Shown in pieces: positions 59,556-64,000 of a stretch of 64,000 nucleotides of DNA. Every line of letters starts with the position of its first letter. Position 1 is the first letter of the stretch. The notes beneath the pieces are model-generated. The model made no database searches. It had not been told where the DNA came from and saw only the letters and a program-made list of their open reading frames with translations. This DNA comes from TMED88 sp964515335 (GTDB lineage Bacteria; Myxococcota_A; UBA9160; UBA4427). The position numbers and the translations under genes are program-made. The DNA is taken from NCBI GenBank assembly GCA_964515335.1, contig CAZETS010000012.1, positions 20,096 to 84,095 on the forward strand. The letters are read 5' to 3'.

Positions 59556-61748
59556 TCAGGCCAACTCGAGGTTCGCGTAGCGCAGGACGACCGTCTTCAT
59601 CCCGACACGCTCGAATCGGATCTTGAGCTTCTGATTGAGACCCGCCCCCTGCACGGCGACGATCTGCCCGGTCCCGAAGACGGCGTGACGCACGCGGGTG
59701 CCCGGCCGGATCTCGCCGTCGCCCGCCTCCTGGGAGTACGAGTAGTCGAAGCTGGCCTCGCGCGAGCCGGCGCGCGACGCACGCTGGCCACCGCGACTGC
59801 GGCGCGACTCGAGCCGTTCGACCAGACGCTCGGGAATCTCGTCCAGGAAGCGACTCGGCGATTGGAACGAGCGCTCGCCGTAGCGCAGCCGCGCAGAAGC
59901 GTGCGTGATGAAGAGCTCGTCCATGGCGCGCGTCATCGCCACGTAGCAGAGCCGGCGCTCCTCCTCGATCGACTCCTCGTCACCCGACGAGCTGGCGTGC
60001 GGAAAGATCCGCTCCTCCATGCCGGACAGGAAGACCACCGGAAACTCGAGGCCCTTCGCCGAGTGGACCGTCATCAGCGACACGCGCTCGGAGCGATCCT
60101 CCCAGCCGTCGAGATCGGAGATCAGCGCCACCTGATCGAGGAAGAGCTCGAGCGGCGTGCGCTCTTCGTCGGCGATCTCCTCGTTGGCGGCCGCGAAGTC
60201 GCGGGCGCTGGCGATCAGCTCGAGCAGGTTGTCGCGGCGCGACTCGGCCTCGGGCGTCGACTCGCGGGCGAGCGCGTCGAGGTAGCCGCTGCGGTCGAGC
60301 ACGCGCCCGATGATCTGGTCGAGCGGGGCGCCGGCGATCTCCTCGCGCAGGGCCGCGACCAGTTCGAGAAACGCACGGACCTTGCCCGCCGAGCGCGTGC
60401 CGCCGCCTTCGACCAGGCGCTCGAGGGCGCCAGTCATCGGCAGGCCCTGCTCGGCCGCCAACGCGGCGGCGCGCTCGACCGTCGTCTTGCCGATGCCGCG
60501 AGCCGGCCGATTCACGATGCGCAACAGCGCCTGGTCGTCCTGAGGGTTCACGAGTATGCGCAGGTACGCCATCGCGTCCTTGATCTCGGCGCGGTCGTAG
60601 AAGCGCACGCCGCCCACGACCGTGTAGGGCACGTCGTATTTGAGCAGCTCTTCCTCGAATGCCCTCGACTGCGCGTTGGTCCGGTAGAGGACCGCGAAGC
60701 CGCCGTACGATCGTCCGTCCGCCTTCGCCTGCATGATCCGGCGCACGACGAACTGCGCCTCCTCGCGGTCGTCTTCGGCCTCGAAGAAGTGGATCGGGTC
60801 GCCGCCCTCGCGCTGGGTGACCAGGCGCTTGTCCTTGCGGGCGACGTTGTTCTCGACCACCGCGGAGGCGCCGGACAGGATCGGCTGGGTCGAGCGGTAG
60901 TTGCGCTCGAGCTTGATGACGGTGGCGTCGTCGTAGTCGTTCTCGAAGTCGAGGATGTTGCGCACGTCCGCCCCGCGCCAGGCGTAGATGGACTGATCGG
61001 GGTCGCCCACCACGCAGAGGTTGCGGTGACCGGCGGCGAGCAGCTTGACGAGCTCGTACTGCACTCCATTGGTGTCCTGGTACTCGTCGACGAGCACGTA
61101 CTGCCAACGCCGCTGGTAGAACTCGAGCACGCGCGGGTGCTGCCGGAAGAGCTGCACGGTGGCGAGGATGAGGTCGCCGAAGTCGAGGGCGTTGGCGTCG
61201 ACGAGGAGCTTCTGATAGCCGGAGTAGATGCGCGCACAGAGCTCGTCGTCGATGTCGTAGGCCTCCTCGAGGGCGGCCGCGGGGAGCTTGCCGGCGTTCT
61301 TCCACTGGTCGATCCGCCAGCGGATGCGGCGCGGATCGTGGGCCTTCGGGTCGAGATCCTGGCGCCGCAGCACCTCCTTGATGACGCCGAGGCTGTCGGC
61401 GTCGTCGTAGATCACGAAGCCGCGGCTGCGGCCGAGATGCCCGATGTCGTGGCGCAGGATGCGCACGCAGATCGAGTGGAAGGTGCCGATCGCGAGGTCG
61501 CTCGCCTCGGGGCCGAGCAGCTTCTCGACCCGCTCCTTCATCTCGCCGGCGGCCTTGTTGGTGAAGGTCACCGCCAGGATCGCGTCGGCCGGAATGCCGC
61601 AGCCGCCGATCAGGTAGGCGACGCGGCTCGTCAGCACGCGCGTCTTGCCGCTGCCGGCGCCGGCGAGCACGAGCAGCGGCCCCTCGGTGCACTCGACGGC
61701 ACGCCGCTGCTCGGGGTTCAATCCCTCGACGATCGACTCGGTGAGCAA
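59556..61748 (-). CDS. UvrD/PcrA-family 3'-5' DNA helicase
   Basis: This 730-residue SF1 helicase has GLNPEQRRAVECTEGPLLVLAGAGSGKT (Walker A) at the start, AVTFTNKAAGEMKERV, GTFHSICVRILR, YVLVDEYQDTNGVQYEL (motif II), GDPDQSIYAWRGAD, LERNYRST, MTVHSAKGLEFPVVF and YVAMTRA. The length agrees with PcrA/UvrD (about 720-740). The TTG at 61748 is chosen: GGAGG is 8 bases upstream and the protein then begins just before the helicase core; the frame stays open to another TTG at 61856 with no ribosome site. A C-terminal Tudor-like piece (GTRVRHAVFGTGQIVAVQG) is the RNA-polymerase-binding tail of PcrA. Confidence 0.95.
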   Translation of the reverse strand: MLTESIVEGLNPEQRRAVECTEGPLLVLAGAGSGKTRVLTSRVAYLIGGCGIPADAILAVTFTNKAAGEMKERVEKLLGPEASDLAIGTFHSICVRILRHDIGHLGRSRGFVIYDDADSLGVIKEVLRRQDLDPKAHDPRRIRWRIDQWKNAGKLPAAALEEAYDIDDELCARIYSGYQKLLVDANALDFGDLILATVQLFRQHPRVLEFYQRRWQYVLVDEYQDTNGVQYELVKLLAAGHRNLCVVGDPDQSIYAWRGADVRNILDFENDYDDATVIKLERNYRSTQPILSGASAVVENNVARKDKRLVTQREGGDPIHFFEAEDDREEAQFVVRRIMQAKADGRSYGGFAVLYRTNAQSRAFEEELLKYDVPYTVVGGVRFYDRAEIKDAMAYLRILVNPQDDQALLRIVNRPARGIGKTTVERAAALAAEQGLPMTGALERLVEGGGTRSAGKVRAFLELVAALREEIAGAPLDQIIGRVLDRSGYLDALARESTPEAESRRDNLLELIASARDFAAANEEIADEERTPLELFLDQVALISDLDGWEDRSERVSLMTVHSAKGLEFPVVFLSGMEERIFPHASSSGDEESIEEERRLCYVAMTRAMDELFITHASARLRYGERSFQSPSRFLDEIPERLVERLESRRSRGGQRASRAGSREASFDYSYSQEAGDGEIRPGTRVRHAVFGTGQIVAVQGAGLNQKLKIRFERVGMKTVVLRYANLELA

Positions 61749-61856
61749 TGGATCTGCCTCCGCGTGGACGCCCTTCGCGGCGACGCGAGCGGGCGCGATG
61801 GCGCTCTGGAGGCCTGGGGGGAACCGGCAGGGTATGGGTTGCTGGTCCTGCGTCAA

Positions 61857-61881
61857 CCTCGCCGGCGCAGCGCCGGCGAGG
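61857..61881 (-). terminator. Hairpin between glmS and uvrD
   Basis: CCTCGCCGGCG (61857-61867) and CGCCGGCGAGG (61871-61881) make a perfect 11-bp stem with a 3-base loop. On the minus strand it begins 73 bases past the glmS stop at 61954 and 108 bases before the uvrD start. No U-run follows, so it may be a Rho-type or pausing hairpin, or a stabiliser of the glmS mRNA end. Confidence 0.5.
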
Positions 61882-61953
61882 AGACCCGGGACGAGGACCC
61901 TCGGGCTCGCCCTGTACCGGCGGATCGCCGTGTGGGCGGCCGATCGCCGCCCG

Positions 61954-63783
61954 CTATTCGACCGTGACGCTCTTGGCGAGGTTCCGCGGCTGATCGACGT
62001 CGGTGCCGCGCAGCGTCGCCACGTGGTAGGCGAGCAGCTGCAACGGGATGGTGGCGAGGACCGAGGTGAGGAAGTCGCCGAGGTCCTCGATGTAGATCAC
62101 TTCGTTGGCCTTCTCGGCGATCCCGTCGTCGCCCTCGGTCGCGATGGCGATCACCCGGCCGTCCCTGGCGCGCACCTGCTCGAGGTTCGAGACCAGCTTG
62201 TCCTGCAGCGGGCTGCGGTTGGCGATCACGACCACCGGCATGTTCTCGTCGATCAGCGCGATCGGTCCGTGCTTCATCTCGCCCGCCGCGTAACCCTCGG
62301 CGTGGATGTAGGAGATCTCCTTGAGCTTGAGCGCCCCCTCCATCGCGATCGGGTACATGATGCCGCGGCCGAGGAAGAGGAAGTCTTCGGCCTTGAAGTA
62401 GCTCCGCGCGATCTCCTCGATCTGCGCGTCGAGCTGCAGGGTGCGCTCGACGAAGCGCGGCAGCCGCATCAGGTCGTGCAGGCGATCGCGCATCTCGTCC
62501 CGGCCGATGCGGCCGCGCACCGCCGCCAGCTTGAGGGCGACGAGATACAGCCCGACCACCTGGGTGACGAAAGCCTTGGTGGAGGCCACCCCGATCTCGG
62601 GACCGGCGTGGGTGTACAGCACGTCGTCGCTCTCGCGGGCGATCGTCGACTCGCGCACGTTGCAGACGGCCAGCACACGCGCGCCCTGGGACTTGCCCTC
62701 GCGCAGCGCGGCGAGCGTGTCGGCCGTCTCTCCCGACTGCGAGACCGGAATCACCATGCAGTTCGAGCCGAGGATGGGCTGGCGATAACGGAACTCGCTG
62801 GCCAGATCGACGTCGCAGGGGATGCCCGCGAGCTGCTCGATCATGTACTTGCCTACCATGCAGGCGTACGACGCCGTCCCGCACGCGATCAGGCTGATCG
62901 AACGCAGGCCGTCGGCGAACTCGCGCGTGATCTCGATGCCGTCGAGGTCGATCTCGGCATCGTTGACCCGGGTGCCGATCGTGTCGGTGATGGCGCGCGG
63001 CTGCTCGAAGATCTCCTTCTGCATGAAGTGGTCGTAGCCACCGCGCTCGGCGGAGACCGGGTCCCACTGCACGGTCATGAACTCGCGGTCGATCGGGCGC
63101 CCCTCGGCGTCGACCACCTGCACGCCGTCCTCGCTGAGCACCGCGAAGTCGCCGTCCCAGAGCGAAATGATCTCGCGCGTGTAGGGCAGGATGGCGGGGA
63201 TGTCGCTACCGAGGAACGCCTGCTTCTCGCCCTGCCCCACGATGATGGGGCTGCCGCCGTTCTTCGCGGCGACGAGGCAGCCCGGGTCGCTCTCGCAGAT
63301 GGCGCCGAACGCGTAGGAGCCGGTCAGACGCGCGCAGGCCTCGCGCACGGCGACGAGCAGGCCCTTGCCGGCCTGGACGCCCTCGTCGATCAGGTGGGCG
63401 ATCAGCTCGGTGTCGGTGTCGGACTCGATGGTGGCGCCGGCCGCCTCGAGCTCGGCGCGGATCGCCGAGTAGTTCTCGATGATGCCGTTGTGGACGATCG
63501 CCACCGAGCCGGCGCGGTGCGGATGGGCGTTGCGCTCGGAGGGCTTGCCGTGGGTGGCCCAGCGGGTGTGCCCGATGCCAACGACGCCCTGCAGCGGCTG
63601 CTGACGCAGCGCGTGCTCGAGGTTGATCAGCTTGCCCTCGGCACGACGGACCTCGATCTGGTCGCCCTCGTAGACGGCGACGCCCGCCGAGTCGTAGCCC
63701 CGGTACTCGAGGCGCCGCAGCCCGTCGATCAACACGTCCACTGCCCGGTGCTCGAGCCCGATGTAGCCGACGATTCCGCACAT
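61954..63783 (-). CDS. glmS: Glutamine--fructose-6-phosphate aminotransferase (isomerizing)
   Basis: This 609-residue enzyme makes glucosamine-6-phosphate, the first step to UDP-GlcNAc. The N-terminal cysteine C2 (MCGIVGYIG) is the glutaminase nucleophile, followed by RWATHGKPSERNAHPH and HNGIIENY. Two SIS domains follow (LIACGTASYACMVGKYMIEQ with S-Q-S-G-E-T-A-D-T, and GRGIMYPIAMEGALKLKEISYIHAEG). The C-terminus RNLAKSVTVE ends as in all GlmS. Length 609 is the family norm. Product feeds cell wall, LPS and the amino sugar route in this window. The 5' region shows no glmS-ribozyme features by eye. Confidence 0.98.
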   Translation of the reverse strand: MCGIVGYIGLEHRAVDVLIDGLRRLEYRGYDSAGVAVYEGDQIEVRRAEGKLINLEHALRQQPLQGVVGIGHTRWATHGKPSERNAHPHRAGSVAIVHNGIIENYSAIRAELEAAGATIESDTDTELIAHLIDEGVQAGKGLLVAVREACARLTGSYAFGAICESDPGCLVAAKNGGSPIIVGQGEKQAFLGSDIPAILPYTREIISLWDGDFAVLSEDGVQVVDAEGRPIDREFMTVQWDPVSAERGGYDHFMQKEIFEQPRAITDTIGTRVNDAEIDLDGIEITREFADGLRSISLIACGTASYACMVGKYMIEQLAGIPCDVDLASEFRYRQPILGSNCMVIPVSQSGETADTLAALREGKSQGARVLAVCNVRESTIARESDDVLYTHAGPEIGVASTKAFVTQVVGLYLVALKLAAVRGRIGRDEMRDRLHDLMRLPRFVERTLQLDAQIEEIARSYFKAEDFLFLGRGIMYPIAMEGALKLKEISYIHAEGYAAGEMKHGPIALIDENMPVVVIANRSPLQDKLVSNLEQVRARDGRVIAIATEGDDGIAEKANEVIYIEDLGDFLTSVLATIPLQLLAYHVATLRGTDVDQPRNLAKSVTVE

Positions 63784-63813
63784 GTGTTCGTTTCTCCCTT
63801 TCCGGAGGTCGCG

Positions 63814-64000
63814 CTAGCGCGTTCGCTTCCGGGTGGTCTTGCGCGCCCGGCTGCCGGCGGCCTTCTTCGCGGCCGACCGCTTGCGAGCCGCCTTCCCTCG
63901 CGCGGCCTTCTTGCGGGCAGTCTTCTTGCGCGCGGCCTTCTTGCGGGCAGTTTTCTTCCGGGCAGTCTTCTTGCGGGCAGTCTTCTTGCCGGCGGCCTTC
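63814..64000 (-). CDS. C-terminal tail of a histone-H1-like, Lys/Ala-rich DNA-binding protein (cut by window edge)
   Basis: Frame on the minus strand from the right edge to a TAG stop at 63814-63816 gives about 62 residues of low-complexity sequence built of K-K-T-A-R, K-K-A-A-R and K-K-A-A-G units, ending TTRKRTR. This is the look of histone H1-like or HU-tail proteins that bind DNA or RNA by charge. The structured part, if any, is outside the window. Its stop is 31 bases before the glmS start, and a GGGAG ribosome site for glmS lies in that gap, so the two are probably in one operon or closely spaced. Confidence 0.75.
   Translation of the reverse strand, partial: KAAGKKTARKKTARKKTARKKAARKKTARKKAARGKAARKRSAAKKAAGSRARKTTRKRTR
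63885..63995. repeat. Tandem 15-bp-type repeat coding for K-K-(T/A)-A-R
   Basis: The unit CTTCTTGCGGGCAGT and close variants (GCGCGGCCTTCTTGC) recur head to tail about seven times in this span. They encode basic repeats of the histone-like tail. Such arrays can change copy number by slippage, changing the tail length. Confidence 0.8.

Noticed and set aside
59284..59580. 98-codon plus-strand frame over the AT-rich island
   Set aside because: No ribosome site or family match; it runs through the candidate RNA and the promoter-like box and overlaps the uvrD end.
61954..63830. glmS ribozyme or GlmZ-type control upstream of glmS
   Set aside because: Only 30 bases separate the upstream stop from the glmS start, too short for the ribozyme, and no such structure is visible.

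Overview
The window is about 70% GC chromosomal DNA from a diderm (Gram-negative-type) bacterium. The evidence is outer-membrane and lipoprotein genes, an RND pump, an AsmA-family protein, a PEP-CTERM surface protein and large TPR lipoproteins. The receiver-DUF4388-like-J-domain-TPR architecture and the many GT-C glycosyltransferases resemble a delta-proteobacterial lineage (Myxococcota/Desulfobacterota-like), but that placement is an inference. No rRNA, tRNA, CRISPR array, insertion sequence or phage gene was seen. Many genes start with GTG and overlap the upstream gene by 4 bases (GTGA) or sit in TGATG junctions, so translational coupling is common.

Region 1-12 kb is mostly housekeeping on the minus strand: a PilT/GspE-type ATPase cut by the left edge, YhbY (plus strand), a small membrane protein, a D-threonine-aldolase-like enzyme, a periplasmic protein, an outer-membrane beta-barrel, a ribbon-helix-helix/zinc protein, a branched-chain aminotransferase, a REC-DUF4388-J-TPR protein, MtnA and an AsmA-like protein. 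Region 12-24 kb has an RND pump pair (plus), a GT-C protein, a YkgJ-type cysteine-cluster protein, the gatC-gatA-gatB operon (minus) and a DEAD-box helicase. Region 23-33 kb has a GT-C protein followed by an AlgI/AlgJ-like acetylation pair, a universal stress protein, a LarE plus Ntn-hydrolase-like pair, Ddl and a sulfatase-fold protein.

Region 32-39 kb is the PEP-CTERM section. It holds a PEP-CTERM surface protein with a textbook terminator, a 0.64-kb intergenic region with four tandem 14-15 bp repeats, and two tandem giant TPR lipoproteins resembling the PrsT type.

Region 39-59 kb is a glycan island. It contains four GT2 glycosyltransferases, four more GT-C or TMTC-like integral membrane transferases, a methyltransferase, two lipoprotein sulfatase-fold proteins, and a five-gene minus-strand unit: GT2, Gfo/Idh dehydrogenase, DegT aminotransferase, hexapeptide acetyltransferase, and an AglB/STT3-type oligosaccharyltransferase. 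The three middle genes match the order of steps for a UDP-2,3-diamino (diacetamido) sugar. The STT3-like protein keeps the catalytic acidic motifs, but the WWDYG sequon-reading motif appears as HANLG. This is the best candidate for an undescribed system: a bacterial AglB-like glycan transfer locus with altered acceptor recognition.

Region 59-64 kb returns to housekeeping: a 0.41-kb gap with hairpins and a candidate structured RNA, a UvrD/PcrA helicase (probable TTG start), GlmS, and the lysine-rich tail of a histone-H1-like protein cut by the right edge. GlmS feeds UDP-GlcNAc, the likely precursor for the sugar pathway in the glycan island.
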